Assembly: GCA_943787485.1 (NCBI GenBank)
Contig: CALSMP010000004.1
Location: 186,001 to 250,000 of the forward strand
DNA: 64,000 nt
From: an uncultured Luminiphilus sp.
GTDB lineage: Bacteria > Pseudomonadota > Gammaproteobacteria > Pseudomonadales > Halieaceae
Direction: 5' to 3'
The translations under genes were made by a program, and so were the position numbers. Positions 43,903-54,440 of the stretch are shown one piece after another (position 1 is the first letter of the stretch; each line of letters opens with the position of its first letter). The notes below the pieces were generated by a model. That model was given only the letters and a program-made list of their open reading frames with translations. It was not told the origin of the DNA and searched no databases.

Positions 43903-45399
43903 ATGGCGCTCAAGCGCTCATCTTTCACGCGAATCGGATTGCCGCTTGTAGCGGGAGCGATTTTTCCGCTAGGGCTTGCGCCCTTTGACCTCTGGCCATT
44001 CACCCTGCTCAGTATTTGCCTGCTGTTTTTAACCCTAAATCCGAGCAAATCATTTTTTGCTGTCGGCTGGCTCTACGGTTCCGGGCTGTTCTTGAGCGGC
44101 GCCTCTTGGATCTATGTCAGCATCAATGTCTATGGCAGCGCCCCGGTGCCGCTGGCACTTTTTCTCACCCTCTGTTTTTGCCTGGGGCTGGCGCTGTTGC
44201 ATGGCACACAGGCACTGGTCTTTCGCCATTTCGGGGCACAGACGCCTTTTTGGGCCCCGGTATCCTTCGCCGCGCTCTGGGGTCTCTTTGAATGGTCGCG
44301 AAGTTGGTTGCTTACCGGATTCCCGTGGCTGTATGCAGGTTATACCGCCATCGATAGCCCGCTCAGAGGATGGGTACCGCTGGTCGGGGTCTTCGGTACC
44401 GGCTTTTTGATTACTGGGCTCGCGGCAAGCATCGGCTCACTGGTAAAGACCCAAGGGGCTCTGGGCGCACGCTGGGCCACAGCCGGGTTTCTGTTGCTGT
44501 GGGCAATGGGCCCTCTTTTGGCGCACAAGGAATGGACTACGCCTGTCGGCGGCACGGTTGCCGTTGCCGTCTACCAGCCCAATATCCCGCTCGAAAGGAA
44601 ATGGGACCGCCGCTACTTTTTCCCTATCCTGGATCAGTATGCGGAGAAGACCGCTGAACTGTACGGCGATCACGATATCGTCTTATGGCCCGAATCGGCA
44701 CTACCCGCTTATCAGGACCGACTTGGCGACTATCTGACTGAACAATCCCTGCTGGCGACAGCCGGCAACGCCACCTTGATAACAGGTGTTCCAATTCGGG
44801 AGCAAGGCAACCGATACAACAGCATTGTTGCCCTTGGCCAGGGGGAAGGGGTCCACCACAAACAAAAGCTAGTGCCATTTGGTGAATATGTGCCTCTTGA
44901 GTCGTTTCTTCGCGGGCTCATCGAGTTTTTCGACCTCCCGATGTCAAACTTCATCCCTGGCCCCTCGGTGACCCCGCGCCTGACGGCAGGAGCAGTCGCC
45001 ATTGCGCCGTTCATTTGCTATGAGATTGTTTATCCTGCTTTTGTTCTGGCGGGCGCGCGGGAAGCAGGTCTGATTGTCACGGTCAGTAACGACAGCTGGT
45101 TCGGGGAATCCATAGGTCCACTGCAGCATCTGCAAATGGCTCAGTACCGGGCGATCGAAACGGGCAAACCCGTTATCAGGGGAACCAACAACGGCGTTTC
45201 TGCGATTATCGACCACCGCGGCCGGCCCATTGCCACGAGTGCGCAGTTTCGTGAGGAAGTCATCTCGAGCAACGTTCAGCCCCACACAGGTGAAACACCA
45301 CTCATCCACACAAGCCCTTGGCTCATGTGGGTGTTCGGCGCTCTCTTTTTGCAGGGATTGTTTTTACGCCGGCGCGGCAACAGAGCCCACCCAGACTAG
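43903..45399 (+). CDS. lnt: apolipoprotein N-acyltransferase Lnt
   Basis: This 498-residue inner-membrane protein has six or so N-terminal membrane segments, a periplasmic nitrilase-like domain and one C-terminal membrane segment. The catalytic triad is E264 (LWPESALP), K322 (HKQKLVPFGEY) and C372 (PFICYEIVYP). It adds the third acyl chain to lipoproteins such as the LptE encoded downstream. It follows corC by 2 nt, the usual gammaproteobacterial order. Confidence 0.96.
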   Translation: MALKRSSFTRIGLPLVAGAIFPLGLAPFDLWPFTLLSICLLFLTLNPSKSFFAVGWLYGSGLFLSGASWIYVSINVYGSAPVPLALFLTLCFCLGLALLHGTQALVFRHFGAQTPFWAPVSFAALWGLFEWSRSWLLTGFPWLYAGYTAIDSPLRGWVPLVGVFGTGFLITGLAASIGSLVKTQGALGARWATAGFLLLWAMGPLLAHKEWTTPVGGTVAVAVYQPNIPLERKWDRRYFFPILDQYAEKTAELYGDHDIVLWPESALPAYQDRLGDYLTEQSLLATAGNATLITGVPIREQGNRYNSIVALGQGEGVHHKQKLVPFGEYVPLESFLRGLIEFFDLPMSNFIPGPSVTPRLTAGAVAIAPFICYEIVYPAFVLAGAREAGLIVTVSNDSWFGESIGPLQHLQMAQYRAIETGKPVIRGTNNGVSAIIDHRGRPIATSAQFREEVISSNVQPHTGETPLIHTSPWLMWVFGALFLQGLFLRRRGNRAHPD

Positions 45400-45469
45400 G
45401 CTCTGGCTGATACAATCAACCGAAGCCAAACAAGTCTGTACACACCCCAGTCAGGGGCTACTTAATTGA

Positions 45470-47917
<2,448 letters not shown>

Positions 47918-47929
47918 GGATATAAAGCC

Positions 47930-48448
47930 ATGCCAGCTAAGTGCAGCCTCCGAATCGGGTTACCGCTTTTGCTGTGTCTTGGACTCGCGGCCTGCGGTTT
48001 CCAGCTTAAAGGAACCGGCGAGGGCTTAAGCAATGCAACTTTGAGCGGTCAGACCTTTCGCCTCGTCAGTGCCCAGCCCCGCAACGAATTAACCGCCGCG
48101 CTGATTCAACAGCTGACTCTTGAAGGCGCTATCATCAATGACAACGACGTTAACTATGTTGTCAATCTCGGTCTCGAAAACTTCCAGCAGAAAAATCTCT
48201 CTCTCACGGCACAGGCGCGTTCGGCGGAAGTAGAACTTACCATGACGACAGAGATCAGCTTGAGAGAAGGCGATCAATTTTTGATAGAACCCGCAGCAGC
48301 TATGGTTGTTCGGCAGTTTTTAAACGACCCGCGTAACGTGGTAGGCAAAACCGAGGAGCTTCGGCTTCTCCGGGAAGAGATGCGCCAAGAGCTGGCCGCA
48401 CAGATCGTTCGCCGGATGAGCTACAGCATTAGCGCCGATGCAAATTAA
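47930..48448 (+). CDS. lptE: LPS-assembly lipoprotein LptE
   Basis: This 172-residue lipoprotein has a signal peptide and lipobox LAAC (C at about residue 23, followed by GFQLKG, the hallmark of LptE). It plugs the LptD barrel in the outer membrane and helps insert lipopolysaccharide, so the organism makes LPS. GAGGA lies upstream of the ATG. The last bases overlap the start of holA by 11 nt, as in other gammaproteobacteria. Confidence 0.95.
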   Translation: MPAKCSLRIGLPLLLCLGLAACGFQLKGTGEGLSNATLSGQTFRLVSAQPRNELTAALIQQLTLEGAIINDNDVNYVVNLGLENFQQKNLSLTAQARSAEVELTMTTEISLREGDQFLIEPAAAMVVRQFLNDPRNVVGKTEELRLLREEMRQELAAQIVRRMSYSISADAN

Positions 48449-49478
48449 GCCCGAGCAACTGCTCAGCAGCTTCAAACAAGGACTCGCCTCGTGTTATCTG
48501 GTATCGGGCGACGAAACGTTGCTGGTCGAAGAAGCCGCCGACGCTATCCGTCGTGAAGCACGCGCTGCGGGCTGTACCGAGCGCGAGATTATTGACATCA
48601 GTGGTCCGGGCAACTGGCAGCAGCTGCTACAAAGCGCGGGCTCAATGTCTCTCTTCGCCGATCGCAAACTTATTGAAGTGAGACTGCCATCAGGGAAGCC
48701 CGGCACCGAGGGGAGTAAAGCGCTGCTCGACTACCTCGCCATGGGTAGCGAGGACATCCTGTTGGTTATCGCAGGGAAGATTGACAAGCAGTCGCAGCGC
48801 GCAAAATGGCACACCGCCCTGGAAAAAGCGGGGGCCATCGTCACAATTTGGCCTATCGGTCCGAGAGACCTACCGCGTTTTTTAGCCCAGCGCTTACAGG
48901 CAGCGGGGCTCAAACCCGATAGAGAGGCCGTTCAACTCCTGAGCGAAAGGGTCGAAGGCAATCTTCTCGCAGCGGTACAAGAAATCGAAAAGCTCAAGCT
49001 GTTAGCGACCGACGACCACGTTACTGTGCAAACCGTCCTCGACAGCGTCTTGGACAATGCGCGCTATAACAGTTTTGGACTGGTCGATACGGCGCTTGCA
49101 GGTGATGCGCGGGGAGCGTTGAGGACCCTGCGAGGGCTTGAAGCAGAGGCGACCCAGGCACCAGCAGTATTATGGGCGCTCGCGCGAGACGTTACCCTAC
49201 TAGCACACATTGACGAGGACAGGCGCCGCGGCACCTCTGTGGCCCAGTCCATCAGTCAGCGAGGCGTCTGGCGCAGTCGCACTCAGCTGGTTCAAGATGC
49301 CTTTAATCGACAAACCAGTGGCAGCATTGGTCGCCTACAGCGGCTCGCATTTCAAACCGACTGTGCCGTGAAAGGCTTTATTAAGGGCAACCCCTGGCAG
49401 TATCTCGATCAGCTGGTCGTACTCCTCGCCCAGGGCCCTCAACCCTCCAGTGTGGCCAGACGCTCCCGACGGCTGTAA
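48438..49478 (+). CDS. holA: DNA polymerase III subunit delta (HolA)
   Basis: This 346-residue clamp-loader subunit is recognised by CYLVSGDETLLVEEA at the N-terminus, GSMSLFADRKLIEVRLPSG, and the AAA+ lid and C-terminal helical collar (NSFGLVDTALAGDARGALRTLRGL). It opens the beta clamp as part of the gamma complex. It overlaps lptE by 11 nt and also overlaps the convergent MFS gene by 40 bases at its 3' end. Confidence 0.95.
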   Translation: MQIKPEQLLSSFKQGLASCYLVSGDETLLVEEAADAIRREARAAGCTEREIIDISGPGNWQQLLQSAGSMSLFADRKLIEVRLPSGKPGTEGSKALLDYLAMGSEDILLVIAGKIDKQSQRAKWHTALEKAGAIVTIWPIGPRDLPRFLAQRLQAAGLKPDREAVQLLSERVEGNLLAAVQEIEKLKLLATDDHVTVQTVLDSVLDNARYNSFGLVDTALAGDARGALRTLRGLEAEATQAPAVLWALARDVTLLAHIDEDRRRGTSVAQSISQRGVWRSRTQLVQDAFNRQTSGSIGRLQRLAFQTDCAVKGFIKGNPWQYLDQLVVLLAQGPQPSSVARRSRRL

Positions 49479-50671
49479 AGCCAAATTACCATCAGAAAAC
49501 CCAAGCCTCCATTAACCGCCAGTACTGGAACAAACCCCAGTATCTCGGCCGCCGCACCGGTGAACCCCGCGCCAAAAGCTGGCGCCCCCATCGCCGCCAA
49601 GGTCCACAAACTGACCACACGTCCACGGTAGTCCTCATGCACCGCAAGTTGCGTGATGGTCTGACACGCCGTCCCTGCAATGGTGGTGAACAAACTGATT
49701 ACCAGCACCATCGCGACAAGGCGCCACAGATCGATCGCCAGCTGGAGACCCAGCAGCGAAAGCGCGGATAACAGCACTGATAAACCGACCAACCGAAATA
49801 GGCGTCGGTTGTCCGCGTGTTGGCGGGTCAGCACGAGGCCTCCAAGAATGGAGCCGACCCCAGCACTGGCGGTCAATGTCGCCAGCGCCGTGGAACCCGC
49901 CCCCAACAACACACCATTAATGGCTGGCAAAAGCTCAATTGCGGTTCTGCCCAACAACCCGTTGACCATCGTCAGAGCAAAAATGAGGCGGATTCCCTGA
50001 CTGTGTCGGACATAACCGAGACCGGCTTTAAATTGCCTGCCCAGAGGTTCCCGAGGCTTTGGCTGACGCCGTCCCACCCCTCGCAAGCCAATCAAAATCG
50101 CCCCCGAGATGACGAACATCAACATGCCGATAAAAAACGCGTCGGCGCCATTTCTAATCTGTATCAGCCAGGCGCCCGCCGCCGGCCCCAAAATTCTGGC
50201 GGTGTTAAAGGTCATGGCTGAGAGACCTACGGCACTTGGCAAGGCGTCGCGGCCCACAAGAACTGGGATCAACGCAAGACGCATGGGCGTGTGCCAGGAC
50301 GTCGCCGCCCCTAGCGCCAAGGCCAAGCTCATCAGCACGCTCAGGCCAAAGCGGTCCATCAGCATTGCCACGCCACCCGCGAGGGCAATGAGTGCGTGCA
50401 CAGACATAGAAGCAATGAGCCCGTGGCGAGGATTGATACGGTCCGAAATAATGCCAAACAGCGGTGAGAGCACGAAGACCGGGCCCAGCATCAGGGCGGC
50501 CGTCACCCCAACCCAGCTGGCGGAGTGCGTGATTTCCCAGGCGCTCCACCCCAGCAGAAAGCGAACCATCCAGGAACCAAGACTTGAGAACCAACTGGCT
50601 GGGAAATAACGCAAAAATGGCGGCTCTTTTAAGGCCGAACGGCGCACCTGTCGCTTTTCACTACTCACCAA
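49439..50671 (-). CDS. MFS transporter (EntS/MFS_3-like)
   Basis: The 410 residues have about 12 predicted membrane segments and the MFS loop motif PLFGIISDRINPRHG between segments 2 and 3. It resembles the EntS/MFS_3 exporters that move siderophores or drugs out of the cell; the substrate is unknown. The TTG at 50671 has AAGGAG 7 nt upstream, with a GTG next to it. A LexA box (50708-50723) lies 37 nt upstream of the start and is shared with imuA, so SOS control is possible but untested. Its 3' end overlaps holA by 40 bases on the opposite strand. Confidence 0.88.
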   Translation of the reverse strand: MVSSEKRQVRRSALKEPPFLRYFPASWFSSLGSWMVRFLLGWSAWEITHSASWVGVTAALMLGPVFVLSPLFGIISDRINPRHGLIASMSVHALIALAGGVAMLMDRFGLSVLMSLALALGAATSWHTPMRLALIPVLVGRDALPSAVGLSAMTFNTARILGPAAGAWLIQIRNGADAFFIGMLMFVISGAILIGLRGVGRRQPKPREPLGRQFKAGLGYVRHSQGIRLIFALTMVNGLLGRTAIELLPAINGVLLGAGSTALATLTASAGVGSILGGLVLTRQHADNRRLFRLVGLSVLLSALSLLGLQLAIDLWRLVAMVLVISLFTTIAGTACQTITQLAVHEDYRGRVVSLWTLAAMGAPAFGAGFTGAAAEILGFVPVLAVNGGLGFLMVIWLYSRRERLATLEG

Positions 50672-50707
50672 ATGCGAGCTCCTTGCTTTTAGACGCCATT
50701 AGGAATA

Positions 50708-50723
50708 CTGTTTTTTTGTACAG
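50708..50723. promoter_or_regulatory. LexA box between MFS gene and imuA
   Basis: The sequence CTGT-TTTTTTGT-ACAG matches the CTGT-N8-ACAG LexA operator exactly. It is 37 nt upstream of the MFS start and 165 nt upstream of the imuA ATG. It is the first of three such boxes in this 7-kb region. Confidence 0.85.
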
Positions 50724-50887
50724 TATTTTGAGGCCGACCACTGAGGGCTGTCGTGCTAATGCCGCTTCGCCGTAGTACCCACCGGGTCAGATATAGACCT
50801 ACTCCACGGCAGCTCAAATGGCGCCCCAAATGGCACCCCAAACAGCAACGCAAAGGGTACAGGAATCTGATAACAACGGAGTAAATT

Positions 50888-51628
50888 ATGTACGACCCAC
50901 TTGAGCCTATTATCAGCCGATCGGATACATGGAGAGGCATGGAGTCAAATCACCCTCTTCAAACACTGCGAATATCTGCTAATAGCGACTGGCACGCACT
51001 TGATGTGCTACCGACAGGCTTTGACGCCCTTGATAACCAACTCGCGCTAGGCGGATGGCCGATGATGGGTTGCATTGAGTTTCTGACCGACGGTAATGGT
51101 ATGGGGGCCATGGGGCTCATGCTACCCACAATGGAAAAACTGGGGACACAGCCTCGTTGGTTAGCGTTCATTGCGCCGCCCAACACACCCTACGCGCCGC
51201 TATTAGCCGCCCGTGGCATACCGACCGAACAAGTCCTGATTGTGCATCCAAAAAATAGGGAGGAATTGCTCTGGGCAACCGAGCAAGCGATTCGAAGCAC
51301 CACGTGCAGCGCCGTCTTTAGTTGGTTAGGCGCCGCCGATTATCGCTATGCCGAATTACGCCGGCTACAATTAGCGGCTACAGAAAACGATACCCTAAGC
51401 GTTGTATTTCGCCATCGAGAAGCTGCTGAAAAACATACGCCGGCTTGCCTGCGGCTTATGTCACGAGGCTATCGTCGTATCGATATCCTCAAGCAGCGAG
51501 GCGGAAAACCCATTAGCGATATCGTGATCGAGCCAGATAATGACGTGCCAACCCAACCACAGCTCTGGGAACTCCCCAGCGAAACCTTCAGAACCCGAAC
51601 CGGTCACTATTTAACGCCGGTAGCTTAA
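50888..51628 (+). CDS. imuA: ImuA, RecA/SulA-like partner of the SOS mutasome
   Basis: This 246-residue protein has the RecA-like fold seen in ImuA (LPTGFDALDNQLALGGWPMMGCIEFL; PRWLAFIAPPNTPYAPLLAARGI; VFRHREAAEKHTPACLRL). The Walker A is not standard, as in other ImuA proteins. It works with ImuB and DnaE2 in damage-induced mutagenesis in organisms that lack umuDC. GGAG precedes the ATG; a stop codon in frame 3 nt upstream rules out an earlier start. Its LexA box is unusually far (165 nt), leaving room for a 41-codon reading frame (50759-50884). imuB is 2.8 kb downstream, separated by osmC and a convergent peptidase gene. Confidence 0.92.
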   Translation: MYDPLEPIISRSDTWRGMESNHPLQTLRISANSDWHALDVLPTGFDALDNQLALGGWPMMGCIEFLTDGNGMGAMGLMLPTMEKLGTQPRWLAFIAPPNTPYAPLLAARGIPTEQVLIVHPKNREELLWATEQAIRSTTCSAVFSWLGAADYRYAELRRLQLAATENDTLSVVFRHREAAEKHTPACLRLMSRGYRRIDILKQRGGKPISDIVIEPDNDVPTQPQLWELPSETFRTRTGHYLTPVA

Positions 51629-51713
51629 CGGTGGAACCAAAAGAAACATTCCGTAGCCCATTAAAACTCCATCCCCTACACTTAGGATTCATTACCGTTG
51701 CGGAGCCTTCATT

Positions 51714-52151
51714 ATGGACGCCCTACCACATCGTTACACCACTATCGCCAAAGGGGCGAGCGAGAGTTCTACGGTCACGGTCTCTGCGCAGGGAGTACCT
51801 GACATCTCCACCGATGCGCCCGCCGAGTTTGGTGGCCCGGGGAATGTGTGGAGTCCAGAAGCGCTGTTAATGGCTGCAGTGGCCGATTGCTTTATTCTCA
51901 CCTTTCGCGCCATCTCTGCCGCCTCCAAGATGGCTTGGCACGCCATCGAATGTCAGGCGACAGGCACACTGGACCGCGTCGAGCGCCAGACGCAGTTCAC
52001 AGCAATTGAACTCCAGGTATCGGTTACCGCGGCTGCGGATGTCAACGAAGGAATGCTCGAACGATTGCTTCACAAAGCAGAGGAAGCTTGTCTGATCACT
52101 AACTCGCTATCAGCCCCCATCACACTATCGACGTCGATTCACCGCCACTGA
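51714..52151 (+). CDS. OsmC family peroxiredoxin-like protein
   Basis: This 145-residue OsmC/Ohr-fold protein has the two reactive cysteines C59 (VADCFILTFRA) and C126 (EEACLITNS), the arrangement used to reduce organic hydroperoxides or to hydrolyse osmotic-stress substrates. GCGGAG precedes the ATG at 51714. It lies 85 nt after imuA and could be expressed with it, although no LexA box precedes it. Whether it acts on peroxides cannot be told from sequence. Confidence 0.9.
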   Translation: MDALPHRYTTIAKGASESSTVTVSAQGVPDISTDAPAEFGGPGNVWSPEALLMAAVADCFILTFRAISAASKMAWHAIECQATGTLDRVERQTQFTAIELQVSVTAAADVNEGMLERLLHKAEEACLITNSLSAPITLSTSIHRH

Positions 52152-52298
52152 CATCGCCCTGCCCACCCGGCCGGTCAGTCAGCCAGCCAGCCAGGCATGT
52201 CCCTCGGCAATAGCAGTCATACCACTGTAAGCGTCCGCATGCATGCCTCCGAGGGACCCGTCCGCTAGCATGATGTGAAGCAACCCGGTTCGCTTTTT

Positions 52299-54176
52299 TC
52301 AGCCCGCCAAATCATCGAGTCGCGCAGCGACCATCGCATTAATATTTTCTTCAAGAACATCCAGCGGTACGGGTCCGCTCCCCAAAACAACGTCATGAAA
52401 TTGACGTATGTCAAATTGCTCCCCGAGAGCCTCTTGCGCCTGCTCTCGCAGAGCTAGAATCCTAATCTTCCCAATCATGTACGCCGTTGCTTGACCCGGC
52501 ATCGCGATATAACGCTCGATGGCCTTGACGCAATCTGATTCAGCGTTGGGCGTATTCTGGAGGAGGTAATCGATCGCCTGTTCACGGGTCCAGCGCTTGT
52601 GGTGAATCCCCGTGTCGACTACCAGCCGCGCCGCCCGCCACAGCTCCATCGCAAGGCGCCCAAACTCCGAATAGGGGTCTTGATAAAATCCCATCTCTTT
52701 GGCGAGATATTCGGAGTAAAGACCCCACCCTTCCGTGAAAGCAGTGAACGAGAGGTAGCGCTGAAAATCGGGAATCCCACCGAGCTCGGCAGTGAGCGCA
52801 CGCTGCAAATGATGACCAGGCACACCCTCATGGAATGCGAGCGCCTCCAGATCAGTTTTAGGCATGGCGCTCATGTCATAAAGATTGGCGTAGTAAATGC
52901 CCGGTCTCGAGCCATCCATAGGCGGCCCTTGGTAAAAGGCTTTGCCGGCGCTCTGTTCACGAAATGGCTCCACCCGCTTTATCGTCAACTCCGCCTTTGG
53001 GAGGACGCCAAAATAGTCAGGCAGCCGCACCTTCATGGCGTCGATCGCGCTCCGTGCCGCCTCTAAATACTGATCACGCCCTTGATCTGTATTGGGAAAG
53101 CGTAGCGAGTCACTCGCTCGTACAGAGGCAAAAAATTCAACCAACGTCCCCTCAAAAGCAAGCCGATCCATCAGCGCACGCATATCGGCTTGTAACCGGT
53201 CGACATTAGCAAGACCTAACTCATGAACCTGATCAGCCGTCAAATCCGTGGTGGTGTACCAATTGAGTAGGGCCTGGTAATAGTCGCCTCCTCGCTCAAA
53301 ACGCCACACACCATCATCGCCCGAAGCCGCCTTAGCCTGAGCTTTTAACGTCTCAATCAGACGGTAATAAGCAGGTTGTAATCCATTGCGCAGTCCATCC
53401 CTGCCCGCATTAAGCAACCGCTGTTTTTCGGCGGACTCAATAGCGAGGGCGTCGACCTTCGCTTTGAAATCTGACCAGATGATGGAGTCTTGCTCGCCAT
53501 CATCGAAGGGCTGACCGGTAACCACGTTTTCCGCCGCTTGAATCATTTGCGGATACATCCAGTCCACCAAAAGCAGGCCTTTCTCTGCACGTAAATTGAG
53601 CTGCTCAATCACACCGTCAAAATAAGACACCACGTTATTCAGTCGCCCAACATAAGCCTCGGCATCGGCAACTGTCGCAACACGGTGAACATTAATCAGA
53701 GCACTCGGCACGCGGGTATGCGGTCCTCTAAACTGGTGAATGACATAGCGCTCGCGGCGGAATTCATCCAGCGCCAGCTCGCGTTCGCCATTACGGATAA
53801 ATAGCGCTTTTGATAACCGCTCGGCATCAGCAAGTGCGGGGTCTTCAAACGTTTTGATCTGCGCTAAATCATCCCGGAGCAGCGCTATGCTCTCCATTTC
53901 GAAGGCCTCGGTCACGTCATTCCACTGATCCTTGTGAGTTTCTCGACCAACATAACTCGCCGATAGCGGATTGCGCTCAAGTCCACGATCAAAATGCGCG
54001 GTAAAAAAATCAGCGAGTGCTTCACGGCTGATCGCCGCCGAAACGACAACCCCATCGGACTGATCCGAAACAGCATCCTGATCTTCAGCGGCTTCTTTCG
54101 AACAGCCCCCAATAAGCGCCACCCACACCACCGCTGCTAACACCCAGACCAACGTTCTGCTTCGCGCGCTTATCAT
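52299..54176 (-). CDS. DUF885 family peptidase-like lipoprotein
   Basis: The 625-residue protein starts at the ATG at 54176 (GGAGG 5 nt upstream) with a signal peptide and lipobox (LIGGC, then SKEAAEDQD), so it is an outer-membrane or periplasmic lipoprotein. The large DUF885 domain contains a zinc-peptidase-like HEGVPGHHLQ (HExxxxHH) and the FTEGWGLYSEYLA motif. Family members are considered metallopeptidases, but few have been tested. It is convergent with osmC and divergent from imuB. Confidence 0.88.
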   Translation of the reverse strand: MISARSRTLVWVLAAVVWVALIGGCSKEAAEDQDAVSDQSDGVVVSAAISREALADFFTAHFDRGLERNPLSASYVGRETHKDQWNDVTEAFEMESIALLRDDLAQIKTFEDPALADAERLSKALFIRNGERELALDEFRRERYVIHQFRGPHTRVPSALINVHRVATVADAEAYVGRLNNVVSYFDGVIEQLNLRAEKGLLLVDWMYPQMIQAAENVVTGQPFDDGEQDSIIWSDFKAKVDALAIESAEKQRLLNAGRDGLRNGLQPAYYRLIETLKAQAKAASGDDGVWRFERGGDYYQALLNWYTTTDLTADQVHELGLANVDRLQADMRALMDRLAFEGTLVEFFASVRASDSLRFPNTDQGRDQYLEAARSAIDAMKVRLPDYFGVLPKAELTIKRVEPFREQSAGKAFYQGPPMDGSRPGIYYANLYDMSAMPKTDLEALAFHEGVPGHHLQRALTAELGGIPDFQRYLSFTAFTEGWGLYSEYLAKEMGFYQDPYSEFGRLAMELWRAARLVVDTGIHHKRWTREQAIDYLLQNTPNAESDCVKAIERYIAMPGQATAYMIGKIRILALREQAQEALGEQFDIRQFHDVVLGSGPVPLDVLEENINAMVAARLDDLAG

Positions 54177-54379
54177 CACTTCCTCCAGAAACCTTTACGT
54201 TTGACACCTCGCTGACTGCCCAAAGATTGCCGCCTTGGGTGTCGCCGGTGACGATAGTATCCCTAAATGGTCAAGACTCATGCGCCTGCCTCACTTTATG
54301 ACCCAGTTAGCCACTTTCTTGGTCCTGGGTTTTATCGGCAAGTTATGGGCACAGCTTACCGGTGGACCGCGAATTTTTG

Positions 54380-54408
54380 TTGGCTTCGCTGCCCCATCTA
54401 CTTATAAT
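54380..54408 (+). promoter_or_regulatory. putative imuB promoter
   Basis: TTGGCT (54380-54385) and TATAAT (54403-54408) are separated by 17 nt, a good sigma-70 match. The predicted start of transcription falls inside the LexA box that follows at 54410-54425, the expected layout for LexA repression. Read by eye. Confidence 0.5.
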
Positions 54409-54440
54409 GCTGTACATATATACAGTATTATAAGTAGATG
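54395..54440. repeat. 46-bp near-perfect palindrome centred on the imuB LexA box
   Basis: The two 23-base arms (54395-54417 and 54418-54440) match at 21 of 23 positions as an inverted repeat. The core is the LexA box, and the right arm ends on the imuB ATG (54438-54440). In RNA the arms would form a long hairpin that hides the start codon. Confidence 0.85.
54410..54425. promoter_or_regulatory. LexA box upstream of imuB
   Basis: CTGT-ACATATAT-ACAG is a perfect CTGT-N8-ACAG LexA operator. It ends 12 nt before the imuB ATG and overlaps the predicted transcription start. Confidence 0.9.

Noticed and set aside
50759-50884. 41-codon basic reading frame upstream of imuA as a gene
   Set aside because: No ribosome site is visible and there is nothing to compare it with; kept only as part of a finding.
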